The notes under the pieces: generated by a model
What the model was told of the DNA's origin: nothing
What the model saw: only the letters and a program-made list of their open reading frames with translations
Databases searched by the model: none
Position numbers and translations under genes: made by a program
In this document: one piece after another, positions 49,479 to 61,745 of the stretch
How positions within the stretch are numbered: position 1 is the stretch's first letter
How the letters are laid out: every line of letters begins with the position of its first letter
Source of the DNA: Patagioenas fasciata
Lineage: Eukaryota; Chordata; Aves; Columbiformes; Columbidae
Assembly: GCF_037038585.1 (NCBI RefSeq)
Contig: NC_092520.1
Location: 56,138,501 to 56,202,500, forward strand
Direction: 5' to 3'
DNA: 64,000 nucleotides

Positions 49479-52400
49479 AGAGGACAATAATTCTTTAAAT
49501 ACTGTTCTTTATAGCCAACACAGTTGGCAGTAACTCACATCTTTTCTTTCAAAATAACCGCAATTCTCTACACTTCTGCTGGGTAGTCTGTGGATAGAAA
49601 CAAATTTTGTTGTTTGGTCATACATAAAACATTCTGGGTAACAGTATGTTTTGTTAAAATTCTTATGTTAGCAGGCATACTTTTTGGACTGAAATTTCAA
49701 AAATAGATGTTCTTTGGCAATTGGAAGTTTTTAGATGAATAGAATTTGAAATGTCTGAGTGGGTGGGTGGCTCTCCCAAAAATCATTAAATCAATTCTTT
49801 TTCTAGTTTTCCCCTTAATAATTCAGTGTCAGATTTTTATTTTTTTGTGCCTAAGAACAAACCTGAGCTTACTGGTTATTTCATTTCTGAAATATTGCTC
49901 AACCATCTTTTTTTTCCTCCTTTTTTTCTCCATGTACATTGTGTAGGTGGTATGTGATGATAACGTTTTGAGAAAGAATAGGGAAGCAATTGGGACTGCA
50001 GTGCTAAATTATCCTGGCACGTAGTGACTTGTACAAAGATTTACATGATTGTTAAGGTAACAAGAACTGTAGTTATCTGCTTCTTCGTATTCTCTGTTTC
50101 ATTAGCTTCCTGCTGGTCTGTTTGGGGTCTTGGGGGGGGGGGGAAGGGGAGGGTAAGGGTGTTGTTATGTGGGCTTTCTTGTTTGTTTTTCTTTTTTTCC
50201 AGAGATTTCCAGTACAGGACTAGTATTTAGTTTTTGCTGTGCTAAGGCAAACACGATAGTCTAGGTACAGTTTACAATGATGAGTGCAACTCGAACATTT
50301 TCTTTGTGAATAGGTTGCATTTTAGCAGCTGTGTTGTCTTTAATTCTCTTGTCTAGACTAGGATTTAAGGTGTGATATGAGCATGTTATCCTTTCTCAAC
50401 ATTAGTGTCATGGGGCTAGCACAATTATTTGGTGCTGTGCTCTTTAAAAATGCAGAGGTGACAATATTTTAGTTCTTGTCTTTATTAGACCTAGACTCTG
50501 TGAACAATCAGGTGAAGGACAAAAGAAAGGAGTTAGTGTTTTCAGAGCCGATTAGCTTGTTTTGAAACACCTCTTGCATCGTGTAGATAGAGCTTTAATG
50601 TCTTCTAAAAGATTGTTATTATGGTCTGCAAAAAGTCAGGGTAATGAGGCAGACATTAAAGCATTTTAAAATATTAGAACATAATAGCTTAGGATAGTGG
50701 TCTGGGGTAGAAGAAAATATCTCTTACTTTGTAGAATGGCTTGGTGACTTCCCATTATTGTTCTGGTTAACAGGTAGCCACCTTAACTAAAAGATTAATA
50801 GCGTTTGAGATTCCCATGTGAGTATCAACTCAACTACAATTTAATTTGAACTGGAAATGAATTGGATAAGGGCGCTGAACTTGAAGTGCTCTGAATGCTG
50901 TGAAGCAGAGCTTTAGTCCTGGATTTCTGATTAATTGCAAGAAAAGATGTTTTCAAGAAATAGCCACGTAGATCACCTCTGGCCTATATGAGTACTTTCT
51001 GTCATGAACAAGTTTTGGTGGGATAATGTTTATACTGATTGTCCTCTTACTCCTAGTATGTTTTCCAGTGTAGAGAATAAGCCAGGGCTGCTCAGCTTAT
51101 TTTATCTGATTAGATCTGGTAGCAGTTTCCCACATTTCTATAACATCTTTTTAACTGCTGTACGAAATCTTACTTGAAACGGTTTATAAATGTGCAGATA
51201 ATTGGAATGCTTTTTTTCTTTTGCAAAAGCCATGGACTTTACAAGATTTATCTAGAAATGCATAAGTTAGGTCTTTCCTTAAAAGCCGCTTTTCTTTTGA
51301 AATTTCCTTACTGTGTTTTCGATTTCATTTTTTAAATTTTGGAAGCTCATGGTTTTTGCCAGAATAAAACAATGAATATGAAATACTTGGGTTTTATGCT
51401 ATTTTCCCCCAAAGTTATAAGTGAGTGGGGGAAAAAAAAAAGTGTGTTCTGTTTGTTTGTTTGTTTGGGGGGAGATTTTATGCACTTCTGTGTTTAATTG
51501 CACTTGGCCATCATGCAGAATCCTGGACATGTGTATTTTTTGAACTATGTGACAGCAGTCCTTATTTGTATACTGCTATTTGTACACTTTTTTTAAAGGT
51601 ATGCTTTCAGTCTGTGGATTACTTTCTACTGCAAAAAGGACTTCATGTTGCAAAGGGTTTTTCTAGTCGTAATCTTCTATCTCCAGATTCAAAATTTACC
51701 CCTCTTCTGCTGCATTAATTCTGCTGAAAACCCGTTAAACAGTGGCATTTTGTGGTTTAGGTGTTTTTTGTAATTTCAGAGGTTCGGTTTCTTTTTCAAA
51801 ATAATTTGGAGAGCAGAAGATGGTCACCTTGAACTATTTATTCCGGAGCATTTTATCAGATACCTTTCATACCTTTACCTTCTTGCTCCTGCCCCCAACT
51901 CCCCCTCCCCCCCAAAAAAAAAAGTCTATGTAGTCTGAATGCTTGTCAGTGTCTGATCAAATTCAGGCTCTCTATCTTGCTGGTCTGCTGGTCTCAGAAG
52001 CGGTTAGATTCTTGGTAGCTGACATGCAGGTTACTCCCTACAATGCCTGGAAGAGAGAAGCATGAGTCACCTTCTGCTGGGTTAATGCTGCAGTCCACAG
52101 TCAAAATCCAAGCGATAATTTGGAATGAATTCTCCCATTGCTTTCATCGGTTTGGGGAAGGGAGTGTTTGGGTCAATGCTGTCTGTGTGCACTTCAGTCT
52201 GTTTGATCTGCTTGGGTTCTTTTACAGATAGCCTTCTTGGTATATGGTGGGAGTAGAAGTTGGTTTCATTTTTGTACCAAATGTGCAGGATGCTGTCCAC
52301 AGTAGGGAATCCTGGCATTGATGTTCTGAACATGCAATGCACTGGGGGAGACGTGTTTAGTTTTTTTGTTTGGTTAGTTTTGTGGGGTTTTTTTCAGTGT

Positions 52401-55245
52401 CAGCCTTCTCTTGCATTTCATTGAGAAATAAAACGTAAATGGGTGTTGCAAAACAGATTAGTGTTTCTTTTCTGTGTCCTTTAGGAATCTGCTTTGCTCT
52501 GAGGTGTGTAGTTCTGTTGCAACAAACCACTTGAACTATTTCCTTATGTATGTAGAATCTCTCTCTCCATTTGAGAGGCAAACTCTCTCAGTGATCAAAA
52601 CACATTCTGAGAGAATGGGTGAAAAATGGAAACTACTATGTCATCATGGAGTAACAGTTCACCTTTTCAGAAATGCTGTTGTTACCTGGACTAGGGGAGC
52701 CTTCTGGTGACCATTCACTGTATGGGATATTGACTTTGCATTTTTGCAGTGACGTCTTTGTCTAAAGTGAATAAGCAGTCCTGAGAAATCCTTGCCTTTT
52801 CAGTCTCTCGTATCTGTCTTCAGCTTGTACACCTAATCTTTTTCTGTTATTGTTCCCTCAGGATTTGTGAATTTGCCTTCATGTCTTTATATTTGCCTTC
52901 CTAGTGGCTCATCTTCTACAAGAAGAATGAAGAGTATTTTTTCAACCTCACTTGCCGCCTAGTGGTTAGAGCAGTCTTCTAGGAAAAGCAAATGTGAAAT
53001 TCCTATTACTAAAGAAGGTGCAGGTCTTTCACCTCCTTGGTTGATGCTGTAATTGCTGTACTGCTATGTTAAATGCAAGAAACAGCGTTGCCACCATTTG
53101 CTTTTATTCCCATGACTTTGTGTGGAAGTGATATCTGTTGTGTTTGCTATCGAGTGTGTTGCTAGATTCACAGAGCAAAGTTTAGTGAATTAGGGCTCTC
53201 GAGAGACTTGGCTGCTTGCATACCTCATCTGTAAATCCCTAGAGAACTTCGGTGTGTGACCCTGTTGTGGTACCAATATATGGCTCAGCTGGGCTTGCAC
53301 AGCTGTAGGCTTTCAGGCAACTACCTTGTTTTGACAAAAACCTTAGATGGATGTGGCCTGTCAAGAAATTAAATGGGTAGGCAGAAATTTTGTGGAGCAG
53401 TCTCTTGAACACAGTTCCCTACATTCTTCTGGAGTCCCAGTATATTTACCTGCCTCAGTTTTGCATTTAGGGCCAGAAATATTTGCCATCAGAACATTTT
53501 CCTCTCTTCACCTCCTGTTTTTTTCACATCAATTTCATTCCTTACATTTTGAGCAGCAAATTCCTGAATGCCTTTGTATGGATCTTGTTAGTACAGAATA
53601 TTGAGTAGAACATAGACTTGATGATCATATCATCCACAGCATGATCTTGACAATTCTTGAACTTCAGATAGCTTTCTTCTTTAAAAAAGGAGTTCTATGC
53701 ACAGGTTACATTATATAGCTGATTATAATATTGTATTTGGAGTAGAATCTACTTAGGTGGCTATCCTCATACAAATAGTGGTCTGAGGGGTGATAGATTC
53801 TTTCCTAGAAGGAAACTGAATCAACAGATGATATGAATATAACTTGCTGAGAGTCCACAAAGTTTTAATGTTAAACATGAAGAAACTTAATTAGCCTTCA
53901 TAGGTCTCTCTTCTGTGTTTCTTCTAGTTTACATCTGCAGCCTCACTTAACATTAGCCTGCTAAACATCTGCAGCATTTATCTTCATATCATCTCTTTCT
54001 CCAGTAATTGTTACAAGTTGGCTATGTGAGAATAGGTAGCCTTCTGCTCCTTGATCCTCTGTGTTCTGTAAAATTTAGTCATGATGGCACATTCTGGAAT
54101 TTCACTCAATCCAAATATTCCCGAATTTGATTCAAATTGTGGAGGAGCTAGGCTGCCTGTTGTTGTGGTTAATGAGTGGCTGTTTTGACAGGAGTAGGTT
54201 GAAGAACCCTCTGTTGGCCTTTAAATATAACATTATGGATCAGATGATATTTTTGCCTGGGCTGTGTAAGTGGATATCTAGTGGTCTTGCCTCTAGTCTG
54301 GCACTATGTACATTATAATCATTCCATCTGGGATTGTATAGTCTCTGTTGCTTACTGAAGCATCACTGTCTTATTTTGTTACTGCTGCAAATTTCTGATG
54401 AGTCTGTTTACCATCTAGCAGTTTTTAGGCAAACCTCTTGTGCCACTTTTATTTCTAGTGCTCTCTGTAGCCATATTTCATAGCAACCAAAGTCAGATGC
54501 TTGCTACCCATCAGCTGATGAGTCTGTCAGCAACTCTTGGCAAGGAATGTTCTTCCTGTTACAACTCTGAGTGCCAGTTCTTAAAGGTCTGTTGTTATTG
54601 TGGAAATAACTGTGTTTCCACCAGGCCCTGTGCCTCAGATTCTGTGCTGACCATGTAATTGGAGGATTGCTGGACTTGCTCTGCATCTGTACGAGGGCGG
54701 TTTTCAGGAACCATAGTGAGCAAATGCAGTTCTTGGACAGCTTCCTGATGAATGGCAGCTACTGTTCTTTCCATCTTTTTGATTTACACTGTCGGTTACG
54801 TTTGTAATTGCCCAGAGTTCAACTACTGGGCAGCTGTAATGGTTTAGAGACAGAATACATAATGTGAATGTTTAACTAAAAGCAGGGCCCTTTCTCAAGG
54901 GAATGAAGTGACTGGCACTTGGAGACAATATGAGCCCTCAGTCATACTACTGAACTATAGCGGACATGTTCAAAATACTATTTTCTGTCTAAAAATTGTA
55001 TCACAAGAAGCTCAAGGTAAGCAGCACGGTAATCTGATGATGGAAAGGTGATTCCTCCTGACTTCTTCCTCTTACTGCTTTTGTAACCCTTTGATTAAAC
55101 AAATCCACATAATATAATTTTTACCTATGAAAGTTTACAATATAACTGTTCTGAAAAGAAAAATAAGTTTATGGAAAGCTGGGGTTGGGATACTTTGACT
55201 TAAAAGGTCTGGATTTGTCTGGAATGTGAGAGGAAAGGAGGGTGA

Positions 55246-55965
55246 TGTGCTGTGCTGATTTGACTGAGAGCAAGTTAATTTTCTCCATGCAGTTAGAAAC
55301 TTCTGGCTTTTGTAGCTAGTATGGTCATTGTTTGGATTTGGTTAGAGAGCAAGATGTTAACACTCTGAGGCAGAGTTAGTGTTTTTAATAGCTCTGGCCT
55401 GAGAGCCAAGGACATTCTGAGTGCTCTGCCCACAGGTGTGAGGCAGCTGGGAAAAGCGGCATGGATGGGGCAGAGCTTGACTGACATCCAGACTGATCAA
55501 TATGCTTCCTATTTAAGGAGATTCAGGATCTTTTGGCTAGGAGGACAGAGAGAGAGATGGAGACCTGTTCCAGTTCTGCTCTGTTTTGTTGGAGTTCCAT
55601 TTGTGAGTTCCCTTGGTTGGGCCTTTCACCATCCTGCTGTTTGCAGAGGCCTCTGGTCCTTTCTGCCTTTTTCTCTCTTCTCTCCCTGAGATCAGCTTTG
55701 GGACCAGGTGCTGCTGTCTGGAACTGGCTGCTTGGTGTGGACTGAGTTTGTGAGGAATTGCATTGAGTATCTTTTATATTCCATTTTTCATTTTATATAT
55801 ATTGGTAGTAGTATGTCAATATTTTATTATATTATTAAACTGTGTTTATCTCAATCCATGAGTTTCTCCCATCCCTTTCAATTCTCTCCCCTATTTGGGG
55901 GTGGGGAGGGAGGGAGGGAGTGGCTATTGTGGTTTTGAATTGCTGGCTTGGATTGAACCATGACT
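55246..55965 (+). mobile_element. ERVL-type LTR, about 720 bp, in RAP2A intron 1
   Basis: It starts TGTGCTGTGCTGATTTGACT and contains TAGCTAGTATGGTCATTGTT, TATTTAAGG (about 55511) as a weak TATA box, and ATTAAA (55834-55839) followed by CTGTGTTTATCTCAATCCAT and GAGTTTCTCCCATCCC. It then has a GGGAGGGAGGGAG run and ends GGCTTGGATTGAACCATGAC. The end block closely follows a known avian ERVL LTR. Flanks GGTGA (55241-55245) and GGTGT (55966-55970) suggest a 5-bp duplication with one change. No internal retroviral sequence adjoins, so it is probably solo. It lies in the sense direction of RAP2A. Confidence 0.87.
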
Positions 55966-57539
55966 GGTGTTTACCATGTATTGCAGGGTTTACTGCTGTA
56001 TCCCTAGTTCTGATACAGACACACTGAGAAAAAAACCTGGGGTTACAAAGTTATCCCCTCTGGGAATAATTGCTACCTTGTAGACTCAACCTATGAAATG
56101 AAATAGAATTTTGAAAAACAAAACAAAACAAAGTTTGCCTTGTGTTCTTTCCATGGGTTCTCATCAACTTGGTCATTCAAGATGATTTAGTGCTTATTGC
56201 AGGATATTGCTTTTTTTGTTCTAACCCTAGTAAACTGTATTTGGCTAAAATATACAAAAAATATCCTTTTTGAGGTGAGCGTATCCAAGAAAGAAAACAA
56301 ATCACCTAAAGGTGTGAAATCAGTGAACTTGAGCTTATGTTAAATTCTCATCCAGATGGTTTTTAGTCAGAGATAGTGATTGCCGTCATGGTAACTTCAT
56401 CTGCCAGAGAGGGACAACGGAAAGCTCAATCTTGGATGAAAGCTGAGAAGGCACACCTTGAAAATCCTTTATTACTCTAAAATTAAGCATTTGTATTGCC
56501 TTCCTAGCTGAGATAATTGGGCTGGTAATTGAAGTCTACATTCTTCTCCCAGAGATGATCAAAACACCTTCCTTGAAAAGACTGTCTGTCAGCAAGAGAT
56601 GTGGTTAGATTAAAAGGACTGGGAACAGTCTGGGCTTCACACCCCCTCACACACCTTCATATTAATTGAAATGGCCTTTCTGCATAGGACAAGTTAATGT
56701 GGAAAAAATAATTAGTGGACTATTTTCAGGAAATTCTAGTTGCCAATCAGTGATTCAATGAAGAGGGTGTAATGGACGTTAGGGTTTGTGGTACCTTTAA
56801 ATATAGGCTCTTTCTTAAAAGAAACCCAACTTTCTCAAGTATTTTCTTACCATTATTACTGTTGCTTTTGAGGGTTAAGTGTACAAATTATCATCCTTTC
56901 TGTACCTAGAATGTGACAAACAGACATTTAAATATTGCAGTGGTGTTTTGTTTCTCAGACTAAAAGTACATTATAGTTTAGCATCTTTCACAAACTGTTT
57001 CCTACCTGAACAGTTTTGAAAATAAGTTTACTCAGAAAGAGACAACTAAAATGTACATGTTTTACTCAAATGTATGCGTATATGTGCAGGTGGGCTTTTT
57101 GGTCTTCCAGCTGGTGGTGTCAGGAGCCAGGACAAAAAAAAAAAAAAGTGGGTTTCACCAGGTTCTGCAATCATCTTCTATTTAAAATAGTTCGAATTGG
57201 CCTTTGTCCACATGTGAAACTTCTGTCACTAAGCGTCTTTCTGAACAAGTTCAGTTAAAACAATGTAAAGCCACGTGATTTGTTTCCTACATCATTTAGG
57301 CAATGTTAAAACTGGTGTCCTTGTGGGAATTTGCAACATTGTAGAGAACTTATTTAGGTTGGCCTGGCTTCTTTGGGTTTTTTCTCTCTTGAAAAAAAAA
57401 ATATGTCGGAGATATAGACTCTTGTTCTGAAGGTTTTGATTCTTTTCTTCTTTTCTCTCTTGCTCATGTGTGCATGTATTGCTTTCTCTACCAGCTAGCA
57501 AAGCCCTTCCTTTCCATCCATTTAGCTGAGTAACTGTCC

Positions 57540-57745
57540 CTTTGGGTGGCACGAGCCATCAGCTGGTGTATGGACACCAGCAAAATGCCAGCGTGGAGCT
57601 GCCCCAGTGCCCTGGGGATGCTGACAGGCAAGGAGCTGTGGGCTCCAGCCCTGGTACACCCACTGGCACAGCTTTGGCACTGGCCAAAGCAACCAGGTGC
57701 CTAAAGCCACAGAGATGTGGTGACAGAGTCCTGGAGGTGTCCTGA
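57540..57745. other. GC-richer patch in RAP2A intron 1, unrecognised
   Basis: About 200 bp richer in GC than its surroundings (CAGCGTGGAGCTGCCCCAGT...CCTGGGGATGCTGACAGG), open in several frames. No family is recognised. It may be an old repeat. Confidence 0.3.
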
Positions 57746-57841
57746 CTGTTGCAGGCGTGGCCTAATAGCTGATAGGGTTAACTTATACAAGATTAAAATG
57801 GTCTTCGAGGTGACTGAGTGCCACAGAGCATCTTCATAGAC

Positions 57842-57887
57842 AAAAAAAGGCCATCAAGTTAGTAAAAAAAAGGCCATCAGGTTAGTA
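57842..57887. repeat. 23-bp tandem duplication
   Basis: AAAAAAAGGCCATCAAGTTA-GTA is followed by the same unit with one A-to-G change. Two copies only. Confidence 0.9.
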
Positions 57888-58276
57888 AAAGTCTCTGGGA
57901 AAAGGGAGTGTTGTTTTGGTTTTTTTTTGTTGTTGTTTTTGGGTTTTTTTTTTCTAACCTAGAGTAGACCCAAAGAAATTAACATTTATGCAGAAGTTAA
58001 AATATAAATAGACTCATCATCCAGATGTTGAGTTATATGAGCTCCTCATTCTAACTGGCTTCTTTCTAATAGTTATTCAAATATTAGAATTGCAGTATAC
58101 ACATGTAAAGGAAAAATAAAATGTTTAGATTTTACTGTTTTAAATACTAGATACCCTATATCTGATAAAATTTTATAAACAAGTTATTACTAGGAAAGTT
58201 CTGGATACTAGAATGGCTAAACTGTAGTTTCAAGTCTTTCAGTGTATTCAGGACACTGATGTAGAATGAAGCATTC

Positions 58277-58491
58277 TGGTGTTTTGTGGTGTGTGGTTTT
58301 TTGTTTTGTTTTTGTTTGTTGCATTTTTTGTTTGTTTTTTTGTGTTTGTTGTTGTTCATTTGCTTTGTTTTTTGTTTTTATTTTTTGTTGTTTTTTGTTT
58401 TGGTTTGCTTTGTGGGTTTTTTTGTGTGTGTGTGTGTTTTTTTGTTTTGTTTGTTTGTTGGGTTGGTTTGGTTTTGGTGTGTTTTTTTTTT
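58277..58491. repeat. T/G-only low-complexity tract, (TTTG)n-like
   Basis: About 215 bp consisting almost only of T and G on the + strand (A and C rare), with TTTG, TTTTTG and TG subrepeats including (TG)n near 58423-58437. It produces spurious Phe/Val/Cys-rich open frames. Strong strand asymmetry is the notable feature. Confidence 0.9.
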
Positions 58492-60242
58492 CCTCCTGTA
58501 AATGGTACCTGTCGTAGGTAGAATGAAAAATGTTCCTAAGAAAATTATTTCTGAACTTTATACTCAGAAGAGAGGTTATGGATTATAAAGTTGAGTTGTT
58601 GAAGATGGTAACAACTTCTGAAAGCTGTGGATAAGAAAACCATGGCATTCTGTTCATTCAAACATTCCAATTATTTAAAGCAGGCTTATGGTAATTAGAT
58701 AAATAATTCAGTAAGGTAAGGGTGACCAGCTTTCTGAAGTCTTGGCAGAGAGTATCTGCTAATGAAACCAGTCAAGACCTTAGGATTTACCTATGGTTGT
58801 TCATCACAGGTGTCAAATATTATTTTGGTAAAAGAGGGTTTGAACTATAGTCATAGTACTATTTCCAAAGTAAAAGAGAAAATGATAGAACTTGCACTAT
58901 TTTCTCCTAAATTGATACACAATACCAGCATGGCCACTGCTTTAGAGTTCCTGTAAAACAGACTATCTTCTAAAATGTACTCAGAGTTGTAACCTAAAGG
59001 TACCGTTGTGAGGAACATCTGTCTCAATAGGGCATTTTTTACAAAGATTTCTTACAAGCATTGTAGGATATTTTTATTAGCTTGAAGGACATAAAGCTGT
59101 GTTCTTCTTTGGTTACTAGGGCAACAAAGAAGTCTCTGCTTCATACTAGACACACAAATTCTCATCAGGCTATGCGATATCATATAAGCTCTTGTATCTA
59201 TCTGCCTTAGCTTCCACACAGCGATTGATGAGAGAGGAAAAATTTATGCCACACTGTTTACCTCTTAATCCCATTATTTTTCTTTTGCTTGAGTTTTAAG
59301 TGACCTGAAGCTAAGCTCATTGCAAAAGGTTTAATTTTTTAAGCAGCAAATAAATAAAAGCCACTATGGAAATGCAGTTCACATCTGTACATAATGCTCA
59401 GTTCTACAGATCAGATAATGGTGATCAAAGTGTCAGAGGTGAATTTTGTGGGCCAGGCTTGCATATGTTTTTCAGAGGCTCAATCTGGGTAGTACTGAAA
59501 GTCAGCAGCTCTGTCTTCTTGGAGCGAGGAGGCTCTTACCTCAATGTGGAGAAGAATCTGTTGCTTTTGTGTGATTCTGACTGGATGGCATGACATGATC
59601 ATTCCCAAACTTTAATCCTTTGGAAGCAGGTGACGCTGCTAAGAAGGTTTTTAATTAATTGTTAGGACTGGTCTTGAAGACTGTAAAAGCGTAATTTTAA
59701 TGAGCTAGAGAAAATCCTATTAGCATAGTTTAAATAAGTTTTGCAGTGGGATTTTTATTAGTGATTATAAATTAGCTAAAGGAATGTAAGAGAATGTTCA
59801 CTTTGAAGAATGAAATAATACTTTACAGGACTATAGTCTTTTGGCCCTTTAAAATTCATGTGCATTTGACTATTTTGGTAGCCAAAGTTTTTACTTTGCA
59901 TATCCACTAAAAAGCTTTGCTTTCTATAGTTCAAAAAACAAGGATAAAGAGATTGAAGTTGTCATTAACTTAGGCTTGAGCTTTAGTTAATTCTGTAAAA
60001 GTTGGTTAATTCACTTTGCTTTCATAATGCTAGGATATATGTCTATCTTGAGTCCTGTAAGTATGATGATGAGTTCTTCTACATAACCAAATAGCTATAA
60101 ATATTTGTGTAGCTTTGGCATTTATTTCTCAGCCTATTTTCTATGGAAACCAGCCTTATGCAACTCAGTTGTCTTCTTGTCTCATCTTCCTCTGTTACCT
60201 GCCAGTAAGTTTTGAATTCTGTGGCAAAGTTAAACTGAATTA

Positions 60243-60416
60243 AACGCTGGGACAAGTTCCCAAAGAGGTCGTGGGAGGTCTGTCCTTGGAGGTTGCCAAG
60301 ACTGACCCTGAGTGAGCTGGTCAAGGTCTTCTGACCAACCTTGCCGTGAGCAGGGGGTTGAACTAGAGACCTCCCAAGGTCCTTTCCCACCCCAGGGCTT
60401 CTGTGGTTTGATGTCT
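60243..60416 (+). mobile_element. CR1 LINE 3' end, sense orientation
   Basis: The pieces GGACAAGTTCCCAAAGAGGT, CCTTGGAGGTTGCCAAGAC, GAGCAGGGGGTTGAACTAGA and GACCTCCCAAGGTCCTTTCC follow the CR1 3' region in sense order. It ends in a decayed tail (TTCTGTGGTTTGATG). Its orientation is opposite to the copies in the MBNL2 intron. Confidence 0.88.
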
Positions 60417-61623
60417 GGAACAAATTACAAATCTAAATAACTATTTAAGTTCTAGCTGAATTGTCGGTGGGAAAGACGCCCTGTCAGCGCTCTAGTTGTG
60501 AAAGAAACTGTGGCATGTGCTCAACCCTATTTATGGACTGAAGGGTAGTGAGGGGAAGAGTTGTAGGGAGAAGGAAAAACTAAAGCTTTAGATGTCAGCA
60601 TTGACTGAATCTGTTAGAAACTTGACCTCATAAATTGTCATCCTCATAAATTCCTTGCTAGATTCTGTGCTTAATAGAATGGCTGGATGCTGCTTCAGCT
60701 TCTGCAGATGGAATATTTACAATATCTTTGAGACAAAGATTTTTCGTTAACCCAGCCACAGGCATAAACTTTGGTATATCTGAACTGGTACGAATTTGTT
60801 TTGTCGCTTTTCTTCTCCTCCACTTTTGTCAATGCTGCTCTGTGAAGTAAATTTACAGTATATTTCAAAATATTACAATAATTAATCTAAAGGTTTTCAT
60901 GTCAACAGATAGATTTCTGAGAGGAACTTCCTGTGACAAAGCATGTATTGATAGATAAATGATAATGCGTATTAGGGTCACTGTTGAGTTGATTGAATAC
61001 AACCATGTAATAAATTAAAATACGAAACAGAATTCATAGATTTGCTCTATGATGTGCAGGAGGCTTATATTGCTTTTAATAGATATCTGCATTTCTGGTT
61101 GCCTTTGCAAAGGGACGTATTCAAGCCCACATACTCAGAATAGGCAGGCTTTTTGACCATGTAGAAGTTTTGTACAGAAAAGCAAGGAGGATGAGAAATC
61201 CCTCAATGTCAGCATATGTTCTAAGATATTGTGAGCCCTTGCAGGTTCTGCTCAAGCTGGGGGAGCTGAAGTGAGGCAACAACCTTGGTTTTGTCCCCCA
61301 CGCTGGTGTTCTTGCTCCTACTCTGAGGCACATGTAATCTAATAGCTTTATTCTTTCTGCTTGCAAGCTTGGTGTTGGTGCAGAATCTGCCCTAATGTAT
61401 CTATTCTCAATGCTTGTAAAGAAAACCTGAAGACTTGTGGTGTTGCATAGCCTGCCACTGAGAACAGCTGGGATCTGGGATGTTTTCTTCTCTTGAAGAG
61501 CGAGCAAACTGCTAGTGCATCCTTCAGGATGTTCAGATTGCCTTCATCATGAAGGATGGAAGGCCTCAGAGTTGTTTACATGCTAGTAGGCATTCTGAGG
61601 TTAAATCTGAGAACTGTTTTCTT

Positions 61624-61745
61624 CAGATGGAGAACAGAGGTACAGAGTTCAAGGGACTTGCTGGAAATTGTGCAAGAAGTCTGTAGCAGGATATGGAACT
61701 GAACCTGTGTCTCTGAAATCTATGTGTCAGCACTCTTCTCACTTG
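61624..61745 (-). mobile_element. MIR SINE remnant
   Basis: The + strand reads CAGATGGAGAACAGAGGTAC-AGAG, then GGGACTTGCTGGAAATTGTG, GTAGCAGGATATGGAACTGA-ACC and TGTGTCAGCACTCTTCTCAC. This follows the reverse complement of MIR (CAGATGAGGAAACTGAGGCACAGAG...ACTTGCCCAAGGTCAC...GGATTCGAACC...) across about 120 bp. Confidence 0.75.

Noticed and set aside
58266-58517. Three overlapping Phe/Val/Cys-rich frames resembling membrane peptides
   Set aside because: Pure translation of a T/G low-complexity tract; hydrophobicity follows from T-rich codons.
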